DNA of 64,000 nt. It comes from Microbacterium ginsengisoli. GTDB lineage: Bacteria; Actinomycetota; Actinomycetes; Actinomycetales; Microbacteriaceae. Below the pieces are notes generated by a model. It was not told the DNA's origin and did not search any database. It saw only the letters and a list, made by a program, of their open reading frames with translations. This document shows, one piece after another, positions 8,265-16,327 of this stretch (positions within the stretch are counted from its first letter, which is position 1; every line of letters starts with the position of its first letter). The translations under genes were made by a program, and so were the position numbers. The DNA is taken from assembly GCF_000956535.1 (NCBI RefSeq), contig NZ_JYIY01000078.1, positions 1-64,000 of the forward strand, given 5' to 3'.

Positions 8265-8978
8265 TCAGCCGTCGAGGGCCGAGCGGATCGCCGCAGCGCA
8301 CCGCTCGAGGCGCCGGGCGATGGGCTCGGGGTCGTCGGGGCTGGCGACGTGCACGACGGCGATGGCGGCGGCGGGCCGTCCGCGCAGGGCGAGCGGCACG
8401 GCGACGGCCTGCACGGTCGGGATGACCTCGTCGGCGCTCGTCGCGTATCCGCGTTCTCCGGCGGTGCGCACCTGGGCGCGCAGGGCGTCGGAGGCGCCGG
8501 GGGGCCATTCGCCGGGGGCGAGCTGCGCGAGGATCGCCTTGCCGGGTGCGCCGACGGTCACGGCGTGACGGGCACCCGGTCGCTGGGCGACCGAGGCGAC
8601 GGCGTGGCGCGGTTCGACGCTGGCGAGGGTGACGCACTCGTCGCGGTCGTGCACCGCGAGGAAGCACGTCATGCCGAGCTCGTTGGCGACGGCGGTGAGC
8701 TCGGGCAGTGCCTCGGCCTGCAGGTCGGCGGAGACCCGCGAGGCAAGCGCGGCGAGCCGGGCGCCGAGGGCGAGCCTGCCGCCGGCGTCCCGCACGACGA
8801 GTGCGTGGTCCTCGAGGGTGCGCACGAGCCGGTAGGCGACCGAGCGGTGCACGCCGAGTCGCGCGGAGACCTCGTCGATCGAGAGCGGACCGGTCGCCTC
8901 GGCGAGCACCTCGAGCACGCGGATGCCGCGGCTGAGGGTCTGTGAGGCGGGCTGATCGCGGGCGCTCTCGGGGGGCAT
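8265..8978 (-). CDS. IclR-family transcriptional regulator
   Basis: The 237-residue protein has an N-terminal winged helix (about 12-75, with LSIDEVSARLGVHRSVAYRL) and a C-terminal IclR effector domain (about 85-235, with TVGAPGKAILAQL and the RGYATSADEV segment typical of the family). IclR proteins of aromatic catabolic clusters (PcaR, PobR, MhpR types) bind pathway acids. The gene is divergent from the MobA-like hydroxylase. Its ATG at 8978, after AGAGGA, leaves a 157-base shared promoter with a clear inverted-repeat operator at 9045-9072. It most likely regulates the hydroxylase gene. Whether it activates or represses is not evident. Confidence 0.85.
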   Translation of the reverse strand: MPPESARDQPASQTLSRGIRVLEVLAEATGPLSIDEVSARLGVHRSVAYRLVRTLEDHALVVRDAGGRLALGARLAALASRVSADLQAEALPELTAVANELGMTCFLAVHDRDECVTLASVEPRHAVASVAQRPGARHAVTVGAPGKAILAQLAPGEWPPGASDALRAQVRTAGERGYATSADEVIPTVQAVAVPLALRGRPAAAIAVVHVASPDDPEPIARRLERCAAAIRSALDG

Positions 8979-9022
8979 GCGGCATCCTCTCGTCGCCGTT
9001 CCCTTGTGGGCGCCGGACGTCG

Positions 9023-9032
9023 TCGTATACGA
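9023..9032. promoter_or_regulatory. GntR-type box TCGTATACGA upstream of mobA
   Basis: A perfect 10-bp palindrome embedded in CGTCGTATACGATCC. The same core followed by GATCCAT occurs at 14762 upstream of gabD. It lies 104 bases before the hydroxylase start and 45 bases before the IclR start. It probably brings the hydroxylase under the hpa GntR regulator. Confidence 0.6.
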
Positions 9033-9044
9033 TCCATTCAATAG

Positions 9045-9072
9045 TAGAACGGCATGTTCGAATATAGAACAT
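9045..9072. promoter_or_regulatory. Putative IclR operator
   Basis: ATGTTC (9054-9059) and GAACAT (9067-9072) form a perfect inverted repeat with a 7-base spacer. A second TAGAAC at 9045-9050 repeats the TAGAAC at 9065-9070 exactly 20 bases apart, that is two helical turns. This fits a dimer or tetramer site for the adjacent IclR protein. Confidence 0.6.
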
Positions 9073-9135
9073 AGCGCGCGAGCGCCCCGCCGTCCACACC
9101 CTCGACGTCGATGTCGCAGGAAGGGATCGAAGACG

Positions 9136-11031
9136 ATGCAGTTCCACCACCACGGTTACGTGTCCACCGACCCGCGGGTGCAGCCCGCCGCCGGCATCGG
9201 CCTCGACCGGCCCGCCGATCTCCCCGACGCCGTCGACGTGCTGATCGTCGGGTCGGGCCCCGCCGGCATGCTCCTCGCCGCCCAGCTCTCGCAGTACCCG
9301 AGCGTCGTGACCCGCATCGTCGAGAAGCGGGAGGGACGCCTCGTGCTCGGCCAGGCCGACGGCATCCAGCCGCGCAGCGTCGAGACGTTCCAGGCCTTCG
9401 GGTTCGCCGAGCGCATCGTGGCCGAGGCCTACAACATCGGCTGGATGAACTTCTGGGGACCCGACCCCGACGATCCCACCCGCATCGTGCGGCGCTCCCG
9501 CACGGCCGACTACGCCTTCGACATCAGCGAGTTCCCGCACCTCATCGTCAACCAGGCGCGCGTGCTCGACTACTTCGCCGAGGCCGCCGCCGCCGGCCCC
9601 GGCCGCATCGTTCCCGACTTCGGCGTCGAGTTCGCCGGTCTCACCCGCGACGACGCCGCGGAGTATCCGCTCGCCGTCGAGCTGCGTACCGCCGAGGGTG
9701 CCCGCACCGTGCGGGCGAAGTATGTCGTCGGCTGCGACGGCGCCCGCAGCCAGGTGCGCGAGGCGATCGGCCGCCGCCACCTGGGCGGCATCTCGGCCCA
9801 CGCCTGGGGGGTCATGGACGTGCTCGTCGAGACCGACTTCCCCGACTGGCGCGTGAAGTGCGCGATCAACTCCGAGGCCGGCAACATCCTGCACATCCCG
9901 CGCGAGGGCGGCTACCTCAGCCGCATGTACATCGACCTCGGCGAGGTCGCCGCCGATGACGACCACCGCGTGCGTCAGACGCCCATCGAGGACGTCATCC
10001 GTCGGGCCAACGAGATCCTGCATCCGTACTCGATCGACGTGAAGGATGTCGCGTGGCACAGCGTCTACGAGGTGGGACACCGCGTCACCGACCGGTTCGA
10101 CGACGTGCCCGACGACGGGTCGCGCTCGCCGCGGGTGTTCCTCACCGGTGACGCGTGCCACACGCACAGCGCGAAGGCCGGGCAGGGCATGAACGTGTCG
10201 ATGCAGGACGGCTTCAACCTGGGCTGGAAGCTCGGCTCCGTGCTGACAGGCCTCAGCCCCGAGACGCTGCTCGACACGTACTCGTCGGAGCGGCAGCCCG
10301 TCGCCCAGCAGCTCATCGACTTCGACCGGGAGTGGTCGTCGCTCATGGCGCGCAAGCCCGAGGAGATCTCCGACCCCGGCGACCTCGCGACCTACTACCT
10401 CGCCACCGCCGAGTTCCCGTCGGGGTTCATGACCCAGTACCCGCCGTCGTCGATCGTCGCCGCCCACGCCCGCCCCGAGCTCGCCACCGGGTTCCCGCTC
10501 GGCAAGCGCTTCAAGTCCTCGCCCGTCGTGCTGGCGAGCGATGGCAACGTCGTTCACCTCGGGCACCACGCGCGCGCCGACGGCCGCTGGCGCATCTACG
10601 CGTTCGGCGACGCCGACGGACTCGCCGAGGGGTCCGCGCTCTCGCGGTTCGCCGACTGGCTGCTCACGGCCGACGCGTCGCCGGTGCGGCGCTTCACCCC
10701 CGCGGATGCCGCGCTCGACGCCGTGTTCGACGTCAAGGCGATCGTGCCCCAGAGCTTCGAGGACGTCGACGTCACGGCCGCACCGCGGGTGTTCCGTCCG
10801 CGCAACGGCGCGCTCGGGATCACCGACTGGGAGAAGGTGTTCGCCGCCGGCGCGAGCCGCTGGAACGACAGCGACATCTACGCCGAGCGCGGCATCGACC
10901 GGGCGGGCGCGGTCGTGGTCGTGCGCCCTGACCAGTACGTCGCCGACGTGCTCTCGCTCGCCGACACCGACGCGCTCGCCGCGTTCTTCGAGGGCACCCT
11001 GCTGCCCCAGCGGCAGCCGGCCGCCGTCTGA
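9136..11031 (+). CDS. MobA-type FAD aromatic hydroxylase (3-hydroxybenzoate 4-monooxygenase family)
   Basis: A 631-residue class A flavoprotein monooxygenase. FAD motifs are visible: GSGPAG (39-44), the DG motif VVGCDGARSQVR (Asp201-Gly202) and the GD motif LTGDACHTHSAKAGQGMN (Gly338-Asp339). A C-terminal thioredoxin-like domain ends in VVVRPDQYVADVL. It closely resembles Comamonas MobA as I remember it. The substrate residues recalled for that enzyme (His135, Lys247, Tyr271) have counterparts here in His135, Lys241 and Tyr265 with the same Lys-Tyr spacing. It should hydroxylate a meta-hydroxylated aryl acid at C4. With an HPC dioxygenase next door, 3-hydroxyphenylacetate is a plausible substrate alongside 3-hydroxybenzoate. 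It ends one base from the convergent antiporter gene. Confidence 0.85.
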   Translation: MQFHHHGYVSTDPRVQPAAGIGLDRPADLPDAVDVLIVGSGPAGMLLAAQLSQYPSVVTRIVEKREGRLVLGQADGIQPRSVETFQAFGFAERIVAEAYNIGWMNFWGPDPDDPTRIVRRSRTADYAFDISEFPHLIVNQARVLDYFAEAAAAGPGRIVPDFGVEFAGLTRDDAAEYPLAVELRTAEGARTVRAKYVVGCDGARSQVREAIGRRHLGGISAHAWGVMDVLVETDFPDWRVKCAINSEAGNILHIPREGGYLSRMYIDLGEVAADDDHRVRQTPIEDVIRRANEILHPYSIDVKDVAWHSVYEVGHRVTDRFDDVPDDGSRSPRVFLTGDACHTHSAKAGQGMNVSMQDGFNLGWKLGSVLTGLSPETLLDTYSSERQPVAQQLIDFDREWSSLMARKPEEISDPGDLATYYLATAEFPSGFMTQYPPSSIVAAHARPELATGFPLGKRFKSSPVVLASDGNVVHLGHHARADGRWRIYAFGDADGLAEGSALSRFADWLLTADASPVRRFTPADAALDAVFDVKAIVPQSFEDVDVTAAPRVFRPRNGALGITDWEKVFAAGASRWNDSDIYAERGIDRAGAVVVVRPDQYVADVLSLADTDALAAFFEGTLLPQRQPAAV

Positions 11032-11032
11032 C

Positions 11033-12775
11033 TCACCGCGGCGCGCGGGCGCCGTCGAGCCGCAGCTCCTCCAGGTCGAGGCCCGACTGCAGTCGCCGGG
11101 CGACGAGGTCGTCGATCGTGCCCTCGCGCCGCAGGCGCAGCAGCACTTCGCGCTTGCGTCCGAGCAGGGCGAGCCGCAGTCGTGATGCCTCGTCGAACCG
11201 CACGATCGGGGAGCGCTGCGCGACATCCACGTCGGTGCTCGACGCGAGCATCTCGAGAGGCGCCGCCGCCGCGGCACCGCTCGGCGCGACGAACGACGTC
11301 GTCGAGGTGTCCGCGCGCACCGCGTCGTCGTCGGTCGTCGCGATCACGATCTCGAGCTCGGCGATCTCGCGGTTGAGCAGCGTCTGACGCTGTCGTTCGA
11401 GTGCACGGGCGTTGGCGAGCTCGAGGTGCTCGTAGCCGTCGCGCCGCGCGCGGTCGCGCACGTCGTCGCTGATGCCGTGCTCGAGGGCGAGGTCGTCGAG
11501 GGCCGCGAGGGCGGCCGCCGAGATCGCCCGCTGGGCGATCTCGATCTCGTCGAGGTCGGCGTCGTCCTGCGGCAGGCGCGCCCACCGTACGACGCCGACG
11601 AGCAGCGGCCCCTGCACGAGCAGGCTCAGCACGATGACCCCGGCGGTGACGAACACGACGGCGTCGCGTCCGTCGAGGGGCGCGCCCGCCGCGGTCACCG
11701 TCGGCACCGAGAGAGCGATCGCGAGCGAGACCGCGCCGCGGAATCCGGCCACCGTGCTCACGAGGCGCGACCGGTGCCGGGGACCGGCGGCCGCGCCCGC
11801 GGGCGGGCGCGAGAACGGGGCGAACAGCAGTTGGAAGAGGTAGCGCACGACCAGGAGCGCGAGCCAGGCGCCCACGGTCACGAGCGAGAGCCACCCGATC
11901 TGCGCGGGGGAGATCTCGTGCACCACGTGCTGCACCTCGAGACCGATGAGCACGAACAGCGCACCGTTGAGCAGGTAGACGCCGAGCGGCCACGCGGCAT
12001 CCGCCTGCCGTCTCGACGAGGCTGTCGTCACCCGCGGCGAGACCCAGGCCACGATGATGCCCGCGAACACGACCGCGAGCACGCCCGACGCGTCGATCAG
12101 CTCGGCGATGAGGAAGGCGGTGAACGGCACGAGCAGCAGGGTCAGGTTGATCGCGAGGGTTCCCGACAGGCGCCGCAGCAGCAGATACGCGGCGGCCGCC
12201 ACGACGATACCGGCCGCGGCTCCGCCGACGTACGACACGAGCACCGTGAGGGTGACGCTCCACGGCGTGATCTGGCCGCCGAGGGCGAGGGAGAGAGCGA
12301 TCGCGTAGAGCACGAGGGCCGTGCCGTCGTTCGTCAGGCTCTCCGCCTTGAGCTTCATGAAGGTGCGCGCGGGCAGCAGGCGTCCGAGCGCCGCGACCGC
12401 CGTGGCATCCGGCGGGGCGACCGCCGCCCCCAGCAGCAGGGCCGCCTCCCACGGCACACCCATCGCCGCGGCGATGCCGGCGACGGCGAACGCGGATGCC
12501 ACGACCAGCAGCGTGCTCATCGGCACGATGTAGCGCAGCGACCGGCGCACCGCCCGCAGCGATGTCGTGAGGCTCTCCCAGAACAGCATGACGGGGAGGA
12601 ACAGCAGCAGCACGGTCTCCGGCGGGAGCTCCACACCGCGCAGGGCCGGCACGAATCCGAGCGCGAGCCCGATGATCAGGAGCACCAGCGGGGTGGCGAG
12701 CCGCAGCCTCGGCGCGAGCAGCGTCCCGACGAGGATCGAGACCCCCAGCAGCACCGTGAGTTCGAGGCCTTCCAT
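11033..12775 (-). CDS. CPA1-family Na+/H+ antiporter
   Basis: The 580-residue membrane protein has about 12-13 hydrophobic segments in the first 410 residues and a hydrophilic cytoplasmic tail. CPA1/NhaP hallmarks are LGAAVAPPDATAV (helix 5 Pro-Pro-Asp) and LTNDGTALVLYA (helix 6), then FRGAVSLAIALSVP in helix 10-11. It would exchange Na+ or K+ for protons at the plasma membrane. The tail (about 425-580) is charged, has a likely coiled-coil stretch (LANARALERQRQTLLNREI) and could sense pH or regulate. It overlaps nothing but lies one base from mobA, tail to tail. It sits inside the catabolic block without an obvious functional link. Confidence 0.87.
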   Translation of the reverse strand: MEGLELTVLLGVSILVGTLLAPRLRLATPLVLLIIGLALGFVPALRGVELPPETVLLLFLPVMLFWESLTTSLRAVRRSLRYIVPMSTLLVVASAFAVAGIAAAMGVPWEAALLLGAAVAPPDATAVAALGRLLPARTFMKLKAESLTNDGTALVLYAIALSLALGGQITPWSVTLTVLVSYVGGAAAGIVVAAAAYLLLRRLSGTLAINLTLLLVPFTAFLIAELIDASGVLAVVFAGIIVAWVSPRVTTASSRRQADAAWPLGVYLLNGALFVLIGLEVQHVVHEISPAQIGWLSLVTVGAWLALLVVRYLFQLLFAPFSRPPAGAAAGPRHRSRLVSTVAGFRGAVSLAIALSVPTVTAAGAPLDGRDAVVFVTAGVIVLSLLVQGPLLVGVVRWARLPQDDADLDEIEIAQRAISAAALAALDDLALEHGISDDVRDRARRDGYEHLELANARALERQRQTLLNREIAELEIVIATTDDDAVRADTSTTSFVAPSGAAAAAPLEMLASSTDVDVAQRSPIVRFDEASRLRLALLGRKREVLLRLRREGTIDDLVARRLQSGLDLEELRLDGARAPR

Positions 12776-12866
12776 GGCGGCTCCCTTCGTCGCGCTCCAG
12801 TGTGCGCCCGCACCACAACGCTGCGCCAGGGACCGGCATTCCCCCTCTCGGTGACGGTCGTCTGCG

Positions 12867-14513
12867 TCAGGAGTTCACGCGGATGATCTCCCGCTGGTAG
12901 GGCGCGATCACGTCGGGCGAGATGCGCAGATCGAGCATGAGGAACCGCCGCTCGCCGACCGGCTCCGCCGCCCACGTACCGAGCCGGTCGAGGTCGGCGA
13001 GCGAGCGCACCACGACTCCCTCGGCACCGACGGCCGTCCCGAGGGCCGCGAAGTCGACGTCGGGGATGAGCATGGGCTCCGTCGCGAGGCCCTTCAGGCC
13101 GTAGAGGTTCACCTCGGCGCCGTACGCGCCGTCGTTCCACACGACCGCGACCCCCCGGCCGCCCGCCACCCGCACCGCCGACTCGAGGTCTGCGAGCGCC
13201 ATCAGTCCGCCGCCATCGCCGGTCGTGAGCACCACGGTCGAGTCCGGCCGCGCGAGGGCTGCGCCCGGCACGCTCGCGAGCCCCAGTCCGATCGACTGGT
13301 AGGCGGTGCCGACCATCATGGCGCGGTCGGGGGAGGCGACATCCCAGTACATGTTCGACCAGCCGAGGAAGTGTCCGCCGTCGCTCACGACCACCCGGTC
13401 GCGCGGCAGCAGCTCACCGATGCGCGCCGCGGCCGAGCGGGGATCGAGGCGGCCGTCCGGCGCGAGTGCGTCGCCGGCCTCCCGCGCCCGCCAGCCGGCG
13501 ACCTCGTCGGCGGACGCCCAGGGCGCTCGCGACGCGGAGCCGACGGCGTCACGCAGCACCTCGGCGGCGAGCCGCGCGTCGGCGCGCACGTACACACCGA
13601 CATGAGGATGCGTCGCCGCCGGCGCCACATCCACCTGCACGACATGCGTGCCCGGGGAGAACAGCTCGCCGAAGCGCATCGTGAACTGGTTGAGCGAGGC
13701 GCCGAACACGACGGCGACGTCGGCCCGCGCGATGGCGGCCATCGCACCGTCCGCACCGAAGCCGCCTGTGACGCCCAGGTCGCGCGCCGGGTCGGCGAAC
13801 AGGCCGCGCCCGAGCGCGGTCGTGGCGGTGAGCGCGCCGGTCGCCGACGCGAGGGCGTCGAGGGCCGGGCCCGCCCCCGCCAGCCAGGCACCGCGCCCCG
13901 CAATCAGCACGGGCCGCGACGCCCCGGCGAGCAGCTCGCCGACCCGACGCAGGGTCACCGTGTCGAAGCCGGGCTGCACGGCCAGCGGTGCGGGCACCGC
14001 GGGGGCCGCGGCATCCGGCACGTCACCCGCGTCGCGCCGCGCGACGTCGTAGGGGATCGCGAGCACCGCGGGTACCCGGTAGGCGAGGGCGTGCTCGATG
14101 GCGATCGCCGTGGTGGCCGCGGCATCCGTGCGCCCGACCGTGTACGTGCGCGCGCCGACGGCCGACGCGAGGGCGATCTGGTCGACGTCCCACGGACGTG
14201 GCCCCGATGTCGGCTCGTCGCCGACGACGAGCACGAGCGGCACGTGGGCCTGCACCGCCTCGGCGAGGGCGGTGAGGGTGTTGGTGAAGCCGGCGCCGTA
14301 GGTGGCGGTGGCGGCGGCGATGCGTCCGGACGCGCGGTAGTGCGCGTCGGCGGCGACGACCGCGCCCGCCTCGTGCCGCAGCGCGGTGTAGGTCGCGGCG
14401 GTGCCGGTCACGAGGGCATCGAGGAAGTAGGCGTTGCCGTTGCCCATCACGCCGAAGACGTGATCGACGTGTCGGGCGAGGGTGTGGGCGACGTGGGCGG
14501 AGACGGTGGGCAT
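12867..14513 (-). CDS. Thiamine-diphosphate-dependent decarboxylase/acetolactate-synthase-like enzyme
   Basis: The 548-residue protein has the three-domain layout of ThDP enzymes. It has a PYR domain (1-165) with catalytic Glu48 in LRHEAGAVV, a central domain (about 185-325), and a PP domain with the GDG-x25-N motif (TGDGGGLM at 431-438 to Asn460). The reaction is non-oxidative cleavage or ligation of a 2-oxo acid. Benzoylformate decarboxylase, 2-hydroxyacyl-CoA lyase and acetolactate synthase are all possible by fold. It is divergent from a semialdehyde dehydrogenase gene and shares a promoter region holding a GntR box, so it may turn an aromatic 2-oxo acid into an aldehyde. The ATG at 14513 is the only start that fits the N-terminus. 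Confidence 0.8.
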   Translation of the reverse strand: MPTVSAHVAHTLARHVDHVFGVMGNGNAYFLDALVTGTAATYTALRHEAGAVVAADAHYRASGRIAAATATYGAGFTNTLTALAEAVQAHVPLVLVVGDEPTSGPRPWDVDQIALASAVGARTYTVGRTDAAATTAIAIEHALAYRVPAVLAIPYDVARRDAGDVPDAAAPAVPAPLAVQPGFDTVTLRRVGELLAGASRPVLIAGRGAWLAGAGPALDALASATGALTATTALGRGLFADPARDLGVTGGFGADGAMAAIARADVAVVFGASLNQFTMRFGELFSPGTHVVQVDVAPAATHPHVGVYVRADARLAAEVLRDAVGSASRAPWASADEVAGWRAREAGDALAPDGRLDPRSAAARIGELLPRDRVVVSDGGHFLGWSNMYWDVASPDRAMMVGTAYQSIGLGLASVPGAALARPDSTVVLTTGDGGGLMALADLESAVRVAGGRGVAVVWNDGAYGAEVNLYGLKGLATEPMLIPDVDFAALGTAVGAEGVVVRSLADLDRLGTWAAEPVGERRFLMLDLRISPDVIAPYQREIIRVNS

Positions 14514-14817
14514 GGCGAAGCGCTTTCGACAGGAACGGAACTGAGGCCGTGTGTGTCTCGCGCGCCGGCAGGCGGCTTCGTGCCCTTTTTTCGAGCACCG
14601 GGGCGTCGATGCCCGCGGACACGGTGAGTATACGACGCGTGCGGAGACCGTCGTCAGCGACCGCCGATGCGCCGCGCTGTCGAGGTGACGTTCGTGTGAT
14701 CGCCGTGATGGCGAAACGTCCCGCGCACGACGGCGTGAGAATGGGACCGAACCACCGATTGATCGTATACGATCCATACCAGGGCGCCCGCGCGGTCGCC
14801 CGTGACGAGGGAGTCCC
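14514..14817. promoter_or_regulatory. Divergent promoter region with perfect GntR palindrome
   Basis: This 304-base gap separates the divergent ThDP enzyme and gabD genes. It contains the perfect 14-bp palindrome GATCGTATACGATC at 14761-14774, the best copy of the box also seen at 6680 and 9023. The box lies 44 bases before the gabD start. No small gene with convincing coding character was seen in the rest of the gap. Confidence 0.62.
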
Positions 14818-16290
14818 ATGAGCGAGAACCGCGAGCGCGACCTGCTGGCCGCCGTCCCCGACAGCCTGTTCATCGGCGGCGAATGGCGTCGCGGCGAACG
14901 CGAGAGCACCGTCAAGGTCTACGACCCGGCGACCGGGGAGCTCATCAAGGAGATCGCGGATGCCTCGCCCGCCGACGGCATCGCGGCACTGGATGCCGCG
15001 GCCACCGCGTTCGAGACGTGGTCGCGCACGCCGTCACGTCAGCGCGCCGAGATCCTGCGCCGCGCGTTCGACCTGCTGCAGGAGCGCAAGGAGGACTTCG
15101 CGCTGCTGATGACCCTCGAGATGGGGAAGCCCCTCGCCGAGGCCCGCGGAGAGGTCGCGTACGGCGGCGAGTTCCTGCGCTGGTTCAGCGAGGAGACCGC
15201 CCACGTGCAGGGCCGGTACGGCGCGAACCCCGAGGGCACCGGCCGCATGATCGTCTCGCAGCACGCCGTCGGGCCCTGCTTCCTCATCACCCCCTGGAAC
15301 TTCCCGCTCGCGATGGCGACCCGCAAGATCGCGCCCGCGCTCGCCGCCGGGTGCACGGTGGTCGTCAAGCCCGCCGAGCTGACCCCGCTCACGACCCTCG
15401 CCTTCGCCAAGCTGCTCGAAGATGCGGGCGTGCCCGCCGGTGTCGTCAACGTCATCACGACCTCCACCTCGGGCGCCGTGTCGGAGCCGATCATCCGCGA
15501 CCCGCGGCTGCGCAAGCTCTCGTTCACGGGTTCCACCCCGGTGGGCCAGCGTCTGCTCGAGCAGGCCTCGCAGGGCGTGCTGCGCACCTCCATGGAGCTC
15601 GGCGGCAATGCGCCCTTCGTCGTGTTCGACGACGCCGACCTCGACAAGGCCGTCGACGGCGCGATCGCCGCGAAGTTCCGCAACATCGGCCAGGCCTGCA
15701 CCGCCGCGAACCGCTTCATCGTGCACCGCTCGGTCGCCGACGAGTTCGCCCGCCGGGTCACCGAGCGGGTCGAGGCGTTCGGCATCGGCCGCGGCACCGA
15801 GGACGGCGTCACCATCGGCCCGCTCATCGACGACCGTGCGGTCGCCAAGGCGCAGAGCCTCGTCGCCGACGCCGTCGGGCGCGGCGCGAGCCTGCGCACC
15901 GGCGGCTCGCCGATCGACCGGCCCGGTACGTTCTTCGAGCCGACGGTGATCTCCGACGTGCCGGCGGGAAGCGACATCCTGCGCGAGGAGATCTTCGGAC
16001 CGGTGCTCGCCATCGTCCCGTTCGATGACGAGGACGACGCGGTCGCGCTCGCCAACTCGACCGAGTACGGACTCGTGTCATACGTCTACACCGAGAACCT
16101 CGCCCGCGGGCAGCGCATGATCGAGCGCCTCGAGACCGGGATGATGGGCCTGAACATCGGCGTCGTGTCGAACGCCGCCGCCCCCTTCGGTGGGTGGAAG
16201 CTCTCCGGGCTCGGCCGCGAAGGCGGCGCCGAGGGCATCCACGAGTACCTGCAGACCAAGTACACGCTGACGCCGGACCCTTTCGCCTGA
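14818..16290 (+). CDS. gabD: NAD(P)-dependent succinate-semialdehyde dehydrogenase
   Basis: A 490-residue aldehyde dehydrogenase that would oxidise succinic semialdehyde, the HpaI product, to succinate for the TCA cycle. Key residues are the ITPWNFPLAM cofactor segment near 158, the KPAELTP loop near 184, Glu260 in SMELGGNAP, and nucleophile Cys294 in GQACTAANRF. The GabD-type C-terminus APFGGWKLSGLGREGG follows. The ATG at 14818 is preceded by GAGGGAG. It closes the logic of the homoprotocatechuate pathway even though it lies 8 kb from hpaI. Activity on other aldehydes, including one made by the divergent ThDP enzyme, cannot be excluded. Confidence 0.85.
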   Translation: MSENRERDLLAAVPDSLFIGGEWRRGERESTVKVYDPATGELIKEIADASPADGIAALDAAATAFETWSRTPSRQRAEILRRAFDLLQERKEDFALLMTLEMGKPLAEARGEVAYGGEFLRWFSEETAHVQGRYGANPEGTGRMIVSQHAVGPCFLITPWNFPLAMATRKIAPALAAGCTVVVKPAELTPLTTLAFAKLLEDAGVPAGVVNVITTSTSGAVSEPIIRDPRLRKLSFTGSTPVGQRLLEQASQGVLRTSMELGGNAPFVVFDDADLDKAVDGAIAAKFRNIGQACTAANRFIVHRSVADEFARRVTERVEAFGIGRGTEDGVTIGPLIDDRAVAKAQSLVADAVGRGASLRTGGSPIDRPGTFFEPTVISDVPAGSDILREEIFGPVLAIVPFDDEDDAVALANSTEYGLVSYVYTENLARGQRMIERLETGMMGLNIGVVSNAAAPFGGWKLSGLGREGGAEGIHEYLQTKYTLTPDPFA

Positions 16291-16327
16291 GTTCGCCGAT
16301 GTCGACGGGTGCCGCCAGACTGACGCG

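Noticed and set aside
6757..11277. Minus-strand open frame of about 1500 codons opposite the MHS transporter and mobA
   Set aside because: It overlaps two clear plus-strand genes and the IclR gene, has low-complexity Arg/Asp/Glu composition and no recognisable fold.
14512..14526. LacI-like operator (CGAAGCGCTTTCG) over the ThDP enzyme start
   Set aside because: The left half lacks one base of the usual GAAAGCGCTTTC symmetry and no LacI-family gene is in the window. A chance GC-rich palindrome is more likely.
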